From assembly GCF_028765165.1 (NCBI RefSeq), contig NZ_JARADB010000002.1:1173048-1237047 (forward strand): a DNA stretch of 64,000 nt, read 5' to 3'. The notes under the pieces were generated by a model, which made no database searches, was not told where the DNA came from, and worked only from the letters and a program-made list of their open reading frames with translations. The position numbers and the translations under genes are program-made. The DNA is from Paenibacillus sp. MAHUQ-63 (GTDB lineage: Bacteria > Bacillota > Bacilli > Paenibacillales > NBRC-103111). Below are positions 25,401 to 33,269 of the stretch, in pieces (position 1 is the first letter of the stretch; each line of letters opens with the position of its first letter).

Positions 25401-27630
25401 CGTCGTTCAAGGCTACACAACCGAATTTACAGTGAAAGATGAGCAGGGGCAGGCGGTGGAAGGGGCGAAATTGCTTGCCGACGGGGCGGAAATTGGCATG
25501 ACCGATGCACAAGGGATGCTGGAAACGCCGGTATTGACTTCGAATGTGAAAGAATACAAGCTGCAAGCGGTCAAAGGGCAAATGTTCAGCTCCGTCATGA
25601 ACTTCAAGGTATCGCCGCTGGCCGGTACGCCGGCCCCGTTCAATATCAGCGTAACGATGGGCGATGACCCGGCGACATCGAGATATATCGCATGGCATAC
25701 GCACCCGGGCATTGAGCCGTCCGTTGTGGAAGTCGTGAAAGCGGCTGAATTCGCCGGTTTCTCGCAAGACCATGTACAGAAGTTTAACGGGGACAGTTAC
25801 GTGTATTCAACGTACGATCTAGGCACGGTTCGTGTTCACAAGGCGGTGACGAGCGGTCTGGAGGCCGATACTTCATATGTGTACCGGGTCGGCGACGGCA
25901 GCGGGAATGTGAGCGCTCAGGGGACGTTCCGTACGGCTGCGGCTCAAGGCGACCATACCAAGTTTCTGTATTTCGCGGATTCGCAAGCGGCGGATTTGAA
26001 TGGCTACAAGCTGTGGGGGAACACCGTTAACCGAGCTTTCGAAGAACATCCGGATGCGGAATTCATGGTGCATGCCGGCGATATGATCGACAGCGGCTTT
26101 AAGGAGAGCGAGTGGAACATGTGGTTCGGGGCTGCGCAGGAGAAGCTGATGAATTCGACGCTCGTGGCGCTGATCGGGAATCACGAAGTGATGGGGATGC
26201 GGGAAAACAACGATTTCCTGGCCCATTTTCACCAGCCCGGCAATGGCGTCAGCACGCTGAAAGGAACGAATTTCTCTTTTGACTATAAGGATATGCACTT
26301 CGTCGTGCTGAACAGCGAATATGCATACGAAGAGCAGAAGGAATGGCTGCGCCAAGATTTGGCGAAGACAACGAAGAAGTGGAAGGTCGTTGCTTTCCAC
26401 CGCGGACCGTACGGCAGCATCTATGATACGGCGATCGTGCGCGAGCAGTGGGTGCCGGTGTTCGACGAGTTCAAAGTGGATCTGGGCATTAATGGACACG
26501 ATCACATCTATTTGCGCACGTTCCCGATGAAAGACGGCCATGCGGTTGCCGAAGGTCAAGGAACGACTTATATGGTCGCAGGCTCCACCGGACCCAAGTT
26601 TTACTCGCTGACCGCAAGAGACTGGCAGAAGGTGACGGATGCGGAGAATACGCAAATGTATGCGGCTGTGGACATTCAGGGCGATGAAATGACGGTCGTC
26701 ACCAAAACGGTAGGCGGGCGGTTGGTTGATCAGTTTACGCTCAAGAAATCGGTTCAACCGGAAACATTCACGATTGGTCTGGATCAAGCCGAATACAGTC
26801 TGGAAGCTGGGGAAAGCCATCAAACGGTGGTAACAGCCACTTACAGTCCTTCCGGAACGGTGAGAACTGTCACCGCAGACACGGTGTTCACCGTAGCTGA
26901 TGAGAGCATCGCATCAATCGACGGCCATGGCGTCGTGAAGGGCCTGAGAGCCGGCAGCACGACGCTGACGGCGCAGTATGGCGGGCAGACCGTGACAGCG
27001 CAGGTTCTTGTTCGGGAAGAGACAGGTCAAGGCACCGTTACAATGCTGACCGGGCCTCCGAATGTGGGTCCAGGCGAGAGCTTCACGCTGCGTTTCGGTT
27101 TAGCTCATGTCGGGCAGCCCGTACTGGCACAGGATTTATCGTACCGTTATGACCCAAGCCTGTATGAATTCGTGGATGCAAGATCGACGGCGGACGGCGT
27201 GAAGATCGTGCACACCGGTTCATCTCAGGCGACGGGCGACATCCGTTTGATCGTCGTCAGCGAAGGGATAGCCCATGCCATATCGAGCGACCAAGTGTAC
27301 ATCGAGCTGAACTTGCGGGCGAAGCCGATTACGGACGCCTCGACCGGTTCGATTGCCGTTACCGGCGCCACCTTGGGTGATGCCGAAGGGCACGAATACG
27401 CAGCAGCCCCATCGAGCGTGAACGTGGAAGTGACCGTTCCGCAAGGCTTGCCAGGCGATTCGAACCATGACAACCGGTACTCGATCAGCGACCTCGCTTT
27501 CGCAGCCGCACATTACGGCATGGATCAATCGCATCCGGACTGGAGCACCATCCGAACGGCGGACTATGACGGCAACGGCTTGATTGACATTGTCGACCTC
27601 GTGGCGATTGCCAAAAAAATATTGGAGTGA
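22429..27630 (+). CDS. Giant secreted phosphodiester glycosidase-metallophosphatase with two cohesins and a dockerin
   Basis: A 1733-residue secreted protein. After a signal peptide (about 1-30) comes a phosphodiester glycosidase domain of the NAGPA type (about 41-400, with AGINGDFYD and LNLDGGGSST), two Ig-like domains, a jelly-roll domain (571-735, like the one in the upstream gene), an Ig-like domain, a cohesin (about 846-981), a carboxypeptidase-regulatory-like domain, an FN3-like domain, a purple-acid-phosphatase-type metallophosphoesterase (about 1178-1438: FADSQ, GDMIDS, GNHE, FHRG, NGHDH), a Big_2, a second cohesin (1535-1669) and a dockerin (1674-1733, loops DSNHDNRYSISD and DYDGNGLIDIVD). 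ATG 22429 has AGGAGG eight bases upstream. NAGPA enzymes remove sugars linked through phosphodiesters, and the phosphatase could then remove the phosphate. Confidence 0.85.
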   Translation: MIKLRRKLSVWLCGVSVLSMLLPSGAASGAVPAAVSQVIDSRQMDIAPGAVYNWYDMKLDRGLEKIHTIEFNPQSGDLDLQPGTTNGKVYGMQGLSQMASDADRTGNRVIAGINGDFYDLANGIPLGMFMGDGRILTSPPSDWFAFALNHDGTTLFGPSPKLTRTVTIKGKTSSITHINRLRSTDALVLYTEDYYTSTMTNELGDEVVLDIVEGDVKSGQTMKLQVAEIRKDRGNSALTAGQVVLSAAGNSRAILAGLQVGDELSASFELEAAWRNAQLVIGGSELLVKDGIVQPNSDTAVHPRSAIGVKADGTIVMFEVDGRAPGFSEGVQLQELGQLMKSLGVVQALNLDGGGSSTVVVKLPGQTARQVMNRPSDGGERKTANGLLLVNKAPEGAASKLVVQPNFERVLAGSSVNFQSYAVDNAGHPAAYAGERSWRMDPMSGTIDGTGKFTAGTAPGISELTVSGSGLEAGKATVEVVDELTQLKFPDAVQTFASGKSAVLSVIALRDGQVVRADNSQLSWRVEGPIGTIDASGTFTATNETEKNGKIYASYHGVETSMDVNVGLPPVILEDFENGLGNYLVSSSAQAVKSVASIETNEEFVRFGGKALKLEYDFTGKPGTSGAYLTVKDVASRIQIPGYPEKISMWVYGDGRTHWLRAQLRDVNGAIPIDFTDQNIGVNWTGWKYVEAVVPKGRTLPLTIDMPVRYMETQAAKKDAGVIYVDQIRALYGPTKDDMDPPVITNLSPAEGAVVHTNTPMIRAYGEDYGYNHETHPGTTLIDPDKIRLYLDGALISHALYPPEGRIWHTPEVPLADGVHQAKLQIKDLSGNQTTKEWTFTVETGAPKIVYEAPQETYAGNTYTVDLKGVKASNIRDGQIEFAFDPAKIEGLQAIKGAKLDDSMWQSTIDRVGGTIRLTWTGLQAAALGDEDWLGQISFRVKPDAAGTHEIAFRSGTIRFTDTGETPFAFFGLPVTAVIKQHLSLGWDEFGVVQGYTTEFTVKDEQGQAVEGAKLLADGAEIGMTDAQGMLETPVLTSNVKEYKLQAVKGQMFSSVMNFKVSPLAGTPAPFNISVTMGDDPATSRYIAWHTHPGIEPSVVEVVKAAEFAGFSQDHVQKFNGDSYVYSTYDLGTVRVHKAVTSGLEADTSYVYRVGDGSGNVSAQGTFRTAAAQGDHTKFLYFADSQAADLNGYKLWGNTVNRAFEEHPDAEFMVHAGDMIDSGFKESEWNMWFGAAQEKLMNSTLVALIGNHEVMGMRENNDFLAHFHQPGNGVSTLKGTNFSFDYKDMHFVVLNSEYAYEEQKEWLRQDLAKTTKKWKVVAFHRGPYGSIYDTAIVREQWVPVFDEFKVDLGINGHDHIYLRTFPMKDGHAVAEGQGTTYMVAGSTGPKFYSLTARDWQKVTDAENTQMYAAVDIQGDEMTVVTKTVGGRLVDQFTLKKSVQPETFTIGLDQAEYSLEAGESHQTVVTATYSPSGTVRTVTADTVFTVADESIASIDGHGVVKGLRAGSTTLTAQYGGQTVTAQVLVREETGQGTVTMLTGPPNVGPGESFTLRFGLAHVGQPVLAQDLSYRYDPSLYEFVDARSTADGVKIVHTGSSQATGDIRLIVVSEGIAHAISSDQVYIELNLRAKPITDASTGSIAVTGATLGDAEGHEYAAAPSSVNVEVTVPQGLPGDSNHDNRYSISDLAFAAAHYGMDQSHPDWSTIRTADYDGNGLIDIVDLVAIAKKILE

Positions 27631-27641
27631 GGATGGGGGAT

Positions 27642-28658
27642 ATGAAACGTAAGCTGTTAACGATCTATGTTGTAACGCTGCTGCTCCTCATCCCGCTGCT
27701 TCCCTTAACGGCGTTTGCGGCTGAGACGCCCGCCTTCTCGTTGACGCTGTCCAATGACAAGCCGGCAGCCGGCGATGAAGTGACGGTTACGGTCAAAGGA
27801 AAGAACTTGCAGGATGTGTATGCTTATGAAGTCAATCTGTCCTATGATGAGACACAATTAAAATTCGTATCGGCGAAGAGCGCCATCGAGGGCTTCTCCG
27901 TGCCTGCGATTCAGAAGAAAAACCTTGTGCAATTCGCCAGTACCAAGATGGGCAATGTACCGGGCGAGAGCGGCGAAGTGACGCTGTGCACGCTGATCTT
28001 CAAAGCGGCCGGCGCAGGGAAGGCTTCCATGGAGCTCACGGCGCTGAAGCTTGTTAACAGCCGGATCGTCTCCAATCAGCTGAAGCCGGGAACGCTGGCC
28101 GCCGCAGAGATCGCTCCGCGCGCCTTCACCGATCTTGCCGGGCACTGGGCGAAGGCAGCCATCGAGAGGGCGGCGAAGCTCGGGTTTGTAGACGGCTATG
28201 AGGACGGCTCCTTCCAGCCTGAGGGGCATGTTACACGCGCGGAGTTCGCCGCCATGCTGGCCAGAGCGCAGCACTGGGATACCGGCGATAGCGCCCAGCC
28301 GGGCTTCGCCGATCACGCCGGCATCCCCGAGTGGGCGATACCGAGCATCAATGCAGCGGTTAGGCAATCCGTTGTGAACGGCTATGAAGACGGCACGTTC
28401 CGTGCGGAACGGCAAATCACGCGTGCGGAAATTACAGTGATGATCGAAAGGTCGCTGGAATTAAGCTTGAATACCGCGTCGGCACCCGGATTTAGCGATG
28501 ATTCGGACATTCCGGATTGGGCGGTGGCTTCGATAGCGGCTGCCCGTGAAGCCAAGCTCGTTCAAGGCAGAGACGGAAATGTTTTTGTTCCGAATGACCC
28601 CACGACCCGGGCGGAAGCCGTTACGCTCATCTTGTCCATGCTGGATTACAGGAAATAA
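27642..28658 (+). CDS. Cohesin-SLH surface anchor protein
   Basis: A 338-residue exported protein: signal peptide (about 1-26, ending FAA), one cohesin domain (about 31-165, FSLTLSNDKPAAGDEVTVTV onwards) and three S-layer homology domains (about 170-338; repeats contain GYEDGSFQPEGHVTRAEFA, GYEDGTFRAERQITRAE and the closing RAEAVTLIL). SLH domains bind pyruvylated secondary wall polymer, so the protein should hold a cohesin on the cell surface. This is the layout of a cellulosome anchoring scaffoldin with a single cohesin. ATG 27642 lies 11 bp after the preceding gene, with GGATGGGGG as ribosome-binding site. Its natural partners are the two dockerin proteins encoded just upstream. Confidence 0.9.
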   Translation: MKRKLLTIYVVTLLLLIPLLPLTAFAAETPAFSLTLSNDKPAAGDEVTVTVKGKNLQDVYAYEVNLSYDETQLKFVSAKSAIEGFSVPAIQKKNLVQFASTKMGNVPGESGEVTLCTLIFKAAGAGKASMELTALKLVNSRIVSNQLKPGTLAAAEIAPRAFTDLAGHWAKAAIERAAKLGFVDGYEDGSFQPEGHVTRAEFAAMLARAQHWDTGDSAQPGFADHAGIPEWAIPSINAAVRQSVVNGYEDGTFRAERQITRAEITVMIERSLELSLNTASAPGFSDDSDIPDWAVASIAAAREAKLVQGRDGNVFVPNDPTTRAEAVTLILSMLDYRK

Positions 28659-28666
28659 TCATACGG

Positions 28667-28715
28667 AAGAAGCTGTCTCCATAGTCGCTGATGACTGTGG
28701 CGGCAGCTTTTTTTG
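28667..28715 (+). terminator. Rho-independent terminator of the cohesin-dockerin operon
   Basis: AAGCTG (from 28670) pairs with CAGCTT (28704-28709) as the base of a longer imperfect stem, followed by TTTTTT. Confidence 0.7.
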
Positions 28716-28721
28716 CATAAG

Positions 28722-28780
28722 AAAGTACCAAAGGAAGTCACGGAAGTCCTCTGTCGGGCCGCCAGACGTTGTGATATGTT
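28722..28780 (+). promoter_or_regulatory. Activator box and -10 of the intracellular GHL10 gene
   Basis: AAAGTACCAAAGGAAGT (28722-28738) is followed 36 bp later by TATGTT (28775-28780). There is no recognisable -35. The same box lies at 32188 and, on the other strand, at 42932, at nearly the same distance from a -10 element. Confidence 0.6.
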
Positions 28781-28814
28781 AGATTTCAAATACAGGCGAT
28801 GGGAGGCGTGTAAG

Positions 28815-30500
28815 TTGGCGGTAGGGGAGATCGAACGATGGATCGGGCAAGCGGAACAGCAGCTCATCCTTGCGCAGCATACGATTGAACGCAATTGGCA
28901 AGATTACGTCCGCGCCCCTTTGGATATGGCAAGAAGCCGATCGGATGCGGCTGCCAAGCTGCTCGCCCAGGCGAAACAATTATATGCGGCCGGTCTGGCA
29001 AGCAGCCGTGACAGCCGTGACAGCCGTGAAGCAGCTCTGCAAGCAAGGAACGAAGCTCTGGACAGCTACTTGCTCGCGCTTCCCAGCCGGGCGGCGGAAG
29101 CGCGGGGCGTATGGTACCGGCCGACAGAGCAAAGCGGTGCCGATGTTTGCCGAACGCTCGACAGGATGCTGGAAGCCGGCTTCAACGAGCTGTACTTGGA
29201 GACATGGTTTTGGGGCTATACGATTTATCCCAGCACCGCAGCCGCTGGGTACGGGGTGGAGAATCAGCATCCTTCCTTCCTGGGGTGGGATCCTTTACAT
29301 GTTTTTGCCGTTGAGTCGCGGAAACGAGGCATCGCTCTCCATGCTTGGCTGGACGGCTTCATGGTCGGCATACATCCGACCGGAGGCCCTGTGCTGCGCG
29401 TTTACCCGGAGTGGGGGGCGCTCGCGAGGCGCCAATGCGGTGCTGACAGACCGCAGCCGCAGCCTGAAACCGGATATTACTGGCTGGACATTACGAACCC
29501 GAACGTTCGCGCTTACTTGATGGCCATCATGGTTGAAATCATCACGGGGTATGAGATCGCAGGCGTGAATGTCGATTTTATCCGGCTGCCGCATGCGGCG
29601 GACAACAACCCGGATGACAGCTATTGCTTCAGCTCTCATGCCAGGCGTGCATTTGAGAAAGAGCATGGCGTTGATCCGAAGGATATCGATGCCCGGGAGC
29701 AGCCGGACATGGCCATGGTTTGGTCGCAATGGCTGGCGGACATCGAGGACAGCTTCATGAGCGACATGTACCGGACGTTGAAATCCGTCCGCCCGCACAC
29801 GATCATTTCGGCCACGCCGGAGCCTGGGGCGGAGTCGGACAAGATCGGTCAATGGTCCGCTTGCGTGGACGTCGTGATTCCACAGTCTTATTATGCAAGT
29901 ACGGAGGACGTCCGGGCTTCATTCGTGGCGCATAAAGCTCAATTGAACACGGGAAACTTGGTTTATACGGGGATTTATCCGATGTATGCCCGCATGGGAA
30001 CGCTGGAGACGATTGAGCAGGTGCTAGCCGCACGCGATTTGGACGAGGGGACGGTCATCTTCGCCTTCGGACAGGCCACGAGCGAAGCGAATCGCGCCTT
30101 ACGGCTAGGTCCCTGGAGAGACAAGGCGATATCGCCTGGCGTGTATCCGCGCCGGGCGATCCGGGCTTTGTTGGCCGCCGTCGTGAAGGATGTGGAGCAG
30201 TCTTATATCCCGCGAAGCGGCATAAGCGATGAAGCCGCTGCCGTCCTCATCGGGCGGCTGAACGATCTCTTGACCGCCAGTCGAGCTGATGAAGGTTTGG
30301 ATCGGGGGACCGATGGCTTATGGGCAGCTCGAATATTCGAGCTTAGCGAGTGGCTGTCCGGACGGAAGGAAGCGGAGGTGCATCCTGCGGTGCATGAACA
30401 GCTGAAGGCCGCTTTCGCCCAAATGGCGGCAATTCTGAACTATATGCAGGAAAAACAAATCCTTGAAGAGAAAGAGGATCGTAGCTCATCACAACCTTAA
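28815..30500 (+). CDS. GHL10-type family 10 glycosylhydrolase, no signal peptide
   Basis: A 561-residue protein without a signal peptide, presumably cytoplasmic. An N-terminal helical, Ala/Gln/Arg-rich region (about 1-95) precedes a glycoside hydrolase-like barrel of the GHL10/DUF187 group: ARGVWYRPTEQSG, FNELYLETWFWG, GIALHAWLDGFMVG, GVNVDFIRLP and VVIPQSYYAS. A helical tail follows. TTG 28815 is chosen because GGGAGG at 28801-28806 is correctly placed and the upstream ATG 28776 lies inside the likely -10 box. It runs into the response regulator gene 13 bp later, so the two share the activator-box promoter. It probably acts on imported oligosaccharides; the reaction is unknown. Confidence 0.8.
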   Translation: MAVGEIERWIGQAEQQLILAQHTIERNWQDYVRAPLDMARSRSDAAAKLLAQAKQLYAAGLASSRDSRDSREAALQARNEALDSYLLALPSRAAEARGVWYRPTEQSGADVCRTLDRMLEAGFNELYLETWFWGYTIYPSTAAAGYGVENQHPSFLGWDPLHVFAVESRKRGIALHAWLDGFMVGIHPTGGPVLRVYPEWGALARRQCGADRPQPQPETGYYWLDITNPNVRAYLMAIMVEIITGYEIAGVNVDFIRLPHAADNNPDDSYCFSSHARRAFEKEHGVDPKDIDAREQPDMAMVWSQWLADIEDSFMSDMYRTLKSVRPHTIISATPEPGAESDKIGQWSACVDVVIPQSYYASTEDVRASFVAHKAQLNTGNLVYTGIYPMYARMGTLETIEQVLAARDLDEGTVIFAFGQATSEANRALRLGPWRDKAISPGVYPRRAIRALLAAVVKDVEQSYIPRSGISDEAAAVLIGRLNDLLTASRADEGLDRGTDGLWAARIFELSEWLSGRKEAEVHPAVHEQLKAAFAQMAAILNYMQEKQILEEKEDRSSSQP

Positions 30501-30513
30501 AGGAGTTCCAGCT

Positions 30514-32112
30514 ATGAATTTACTGATCGTAGAAGACGAAGTCCGCTTAAGGAACGCGCTCGCGAACAATATTCCTTGGGAGCAGCATGGCATTGAAGTC
30601 GTAGGTCAAGCCGGGAATGGCGTAGAGGCGCTGCGGCTGATCGACCGGAAGAAGCCGGACATTGTGCTGCTTGATGTGCAAATGCCGGAGATGGATGGAT
30701 TGGCGCTGGCCCGGCAGCTCCGCCGGACCGATCCATTATTGAAAATGATCGTGCTCAGCGGACATGACGATTTTGCTTACGCGCAGGAGGCGATGTCGCT
30801 AGGAGTCATGAAATATTTGCTGAAGCCCGCCGGGGACGAAGAGATTATGGAGGCGGTGCTGGCAGCGGCCGAGAAGCTGCGAACGGAGCTGGAGCAGCGC
30901 CACAACGCAGAGGAGCTGAAGCAGCGGTGGATGCAGCATCTGCCGTATTTGGTCAATGACTTTATGCAGGGCTGGCTGAAGGGGAAGTTCGAGCTATGGG
31001 AAATTGAGCAGCGGAGCAAATATTTGCAAATGGATGTGGGGCAGGATGCGCAATTCGCGGTTGCCGTAATCGACATGGACCCGCTCTCAGAGTCGGAAAC
31101 CCGATTCAGCAGAAAGGATGTCTCCCTGCTTCAATTCTCGCTGGGCAGCATCGTGAAGGAATACCTGCAAACAACGCCCTGCTGGGTTGTCTCCGATTAC
31201 GCGGGATACACGGTCGTCGTCTTCAAGCTTTCCGGTCAGGACGATCCGAAGGAAGCGCTGCAGAAAGTCAATGTGATGACCGAGAAGCTGCTGTTCACTG
31301 TCCTGAGCTGCCTTCGTCTTACGGCCAGCGCAGGCATCAGCGGAATGACAGGCGGATGCGAGGATTTGAACAAGCTGTACGTACAAGCTGTGCGGGCATT
31401 GCAAAACCGGATCATACTGGGGCATGACCTGGCGATTCCCTACCGGGAAGAGCAGGGCAGGGAGCCCGAGCTCCAGCTGCAGCCGAATCTGGAGAAGGCG
31501 CTGGAGATCGCGCTGGAAACCGGGGAAGGGGACAAGGCTGCTGAGACGCTGCATGCGCTGTGGGAAGGCGGGATGGCCCAAGCGGATACGCTCGAGGAGA
31601 TCCATGAACATATTCTGTATTTCGAAAGCCTGTTCGTCCGTATGATTCAGAAGCAAGGATGGCCTGTGCGGGAGGTGGCCGGAGAGGATTATGTGTTTTT
31701 CAATAATCGCCGGGAGCTGATCGCCAAGGATCAAATCCTGTTCTGGCTGCAGCGCATGGTCAAAGCCTACCTGGCCTATGCGTCCCAGCGCAGAAAATCG
31801 ACGAGCCACGACATGATCAAAACGATTCTGAGCCTTGTCGAGAATGAAATCGATCAGGAGATGACGCTGCACGCCGTGGCTGATCGGCTGTATGTGAACT
31901 CCTCCTACTTGAGCCGTTTGTTTAAACAAGAGACGGGCAAAGCTTTCTCAACCTATGTCATGGAAAGAAAAATGGAACGGGCCAAGGCCACGCTGCAGGA
32001 AGGCGTCCGGGTGTATGATGCCGCCGCTGCCGTCGGCTACCGGGACGTGAGCTACTTCACGAGAGTGTTCCGCAAATATTGGGGGGTCACTCCCGGGGAA
32101 GTGCGCAGCTGA
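30514..32112 (+). CDS. YesN-type response regulator, REC-AraC
   Basis: A 532-residue response regulator. The receiver domain (1-120) has the acidic pocket at E8-D9, phosphorylation site D54 (LLDVQMPEMDG) and K104 (LLKPAG). A central linker precedes an AraC DNA-binding domain at about 430-530 (ADRLYVNSSYLSRLFKQETG and AAAVGYRDVSYFTRVFRKYWG). AAAGGAG precedes ATG 30514. No kinase gene lies next to it; the nearest YesM-type partner is at 45703 in the same locus. It is the best candidate to bind the AAAGTACCAAA box found before its own operon, the importer operon and the minus-strand oxidoreductase operon. Confidence 0.92.
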   Translation: MNLLIVEDEVRLRNALANNIPWEQHGIEVVGQAGNGVEALRLIDRKKPDIVLLDVQMPEMDGLALARQLRRTDPLLKMIVLSGHDDFAYAQEAMSLGVMKYLLKPAGDEEIMEAVLAAAEKLRTELEQRHNAEELKQRWMQHLPYLVNDFMQGWLKGKFELWEIEQRSKYLQMDVGQDAQFAVAVIDMDPLSESETRFSRKDVSLLQFSLGSIVKEYLQTTPCWVVSDYAGYTVVVFKLSGQDDPKEALQKVNVMTEKLLFTVLSCLRLTASAGISGMTGGCEDLNKLYVQAVRALQNRIILGHDLAIPYREEQGREPELQLQPNLEKALEIALETGEGDKAAETLHALWEGGMAQADTLEEIHEHILYFESLFVRMIQKQGWPVREVAGEDYVFFNNRRELIAKDQILFWLQRMVKAYLAYASQRRKSTSHDMIKTILSLVENEIDQEMTLHAVADRLYVNSSYLSRLFKQETGKAFSTYVMERKMERAKATLQEGVRVYDAAAAVGYRDVSYFTRVFRKYWGVTPGEVRS

Positions 32113-32121
32113 ACTTTAACA

Positions 32122-32151
32122 GAACCCTGCCTTGGATGAGGCGGGGTTTTT
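32122..32151 (+). terminator. Rho-independent terminator
   Basis: AACCCTGCC (32123-32131) pairs with GGCGGGGTT (32140-32148), followed by Ts. Confidence 0.8.
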
Positions 32152-32187
32152 GGCTTGTCCGGCAAGGATTCACAGCGAGAAGTTATG

Positions 32188-32245
32188 AAAGTACCAAAAC
32201 AAGTAATATTACTCTAATTCGCAAAAAAACACCGGATGCTACACT
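32188..32245 (+). promoter_or_regulatory. Activator box and -10 of the second importer operon
   Basis: AAAGTACCAAAACAAGT (32188-32204) is followed 35 bp later by TACACT (32240-32245), with no good -35. It matches the boxes before the genes at 28815 and 42846. Confidence 0.6.
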
Positions 32246-32300
32246 AAATCTATAGAAGAAAGTAAAGAAGGCAAGGCAGCCTGAGAGATGGAGGTCCGAC

Positions 32301-33245
32301 ATGCATCCGAATCCGAATCCGAATGCGAAGAAGAGCTATGGCAAGCAATTATGGGTGGATATCCGGAAAGATTGGGATTTGTATCTGGCCCTGATTCCCG
32401 GACTGGCCTTTCTGCTGCTGTTCAAGTACACGCCTATGTACGGAATTATTATTGCTTTCAAGGATTTCAACATATTTGAAGGCATGGCATCAAGTCCATG
32501 GGTCGGGTGGAAACATTTTGAGAAGCTGCTCTCATCCGATAGCTTCATGCAAGTGTTTCAGAATACGCTGGCCATTTCGGTTTATAAAATCTTGTTTCTG
32601 TTCCCGCTGCCCATCATCGTGGCCATCCTGCTCAACGAGTTGAAGAATATGGCCTTCAAACGAAGTGTGCAAACCGTAATTTATTTGCCCCACTTCTTAT
32701 CGTGGGTAATCGTCAGCGGGTTGTTCATCGACCTGCTCTCCACCAATGGGGGAATCGTAAACAAAATGATCGTCGCGATGGGCGGCGAACCGGTTCGCTT
32801 TTTTCTGGACAGCGACATCTTCCGTTCCGTGCTCGTGTCTTCCGCCGGGTGGAAGGAAACCGGCTGGAATACGATTATTTATTTGGCAGCACTGGCCGGC
32901 ATTGATCCGGGCCTGTATGAATCGGCCAAAATCGACGGCGCCAACAAATGGAAGCAAATCGTGCATATCACGCTCCCCGGTCTTATGCCGATCATTCTGC
33001 TGATGTTCATTCTCCGTCTGGGCTATGTCCTGGAAGCGGGTACGGAGCAAGTGCTCGTGATGTACAACCCCAGCGTTTATAACGTTGCGGATGTGATCGG
33101 CACCTATGTGTACAGGGTCGGTTTAGGCGATCAAGATTACAGCTTCTCGACGGCTGTCGGCGTTTTCGAATCGGTTGTCGCCTTTATTTTGATTCTTTTT
33201 GGAAATGGGCTGGCACGCAAATTTTTCGGTCGCGGTCTCTGGTGA
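32301..33245 (+). CDS. ABC transporter permease, LplB family
   Basis: A 314-residue importer permease of the LplB/YteP type. Hydrophobic segments begin at LYLALIPGLAFLLLF, the family signature YTPMYGIIIAFKDF follows, and the EAA loop reads ESAKIDGANKWKQIVHITLP. GGAGG precedes ATG 32301. It starts an operon of two permeases, a binding lipoprotein and an Idh-like oxidoreductase. Oligosaccharide uptake is expected from the family and from the glycoside hydrolase neighbours. The ATPase must come from elsewhere. Confidence 0.92.
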   Translation: MHPNPNPNAKKSYGKQLWVDIRKDWDLYLALIPGLAFLLLFKYTPMYGIIIAFKDFNIFEGMASSPWVGWKHFEKLLSSDSFMQVFQNTLAISVYKILFLFPLPIIVAILLNELKNMAFKRSVQTVIYLPHFLSWVIVSGLFIDLLSTNGGIVNKMIVAMGGEPVRFFLDSDIFRSVLVSSAGWKETGWNTIIYLAALAGIDPGLYESAKIDGANKWKQIVHITLPGLMPIILLMFILRLGYVLEAGTEQVLVMYNPSVYNVADVIGTYVYRVGLGDQDYSFSTAVGVFESVVAFILILFGNGLARKFFGRGLW

Positions 33246-33269
33246 AGAGAGGAAGGAGGTCATGTACGC

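Noticed and set aside
28713..28778. Upstream starts for the intracellular GHL10 gene (TTG 28713, ATG 28776)
   Set aside because: The first lies in the terminator of the previous operon and the second inside the predicted -10 box; TTG 28815 has GGGAGG in place.
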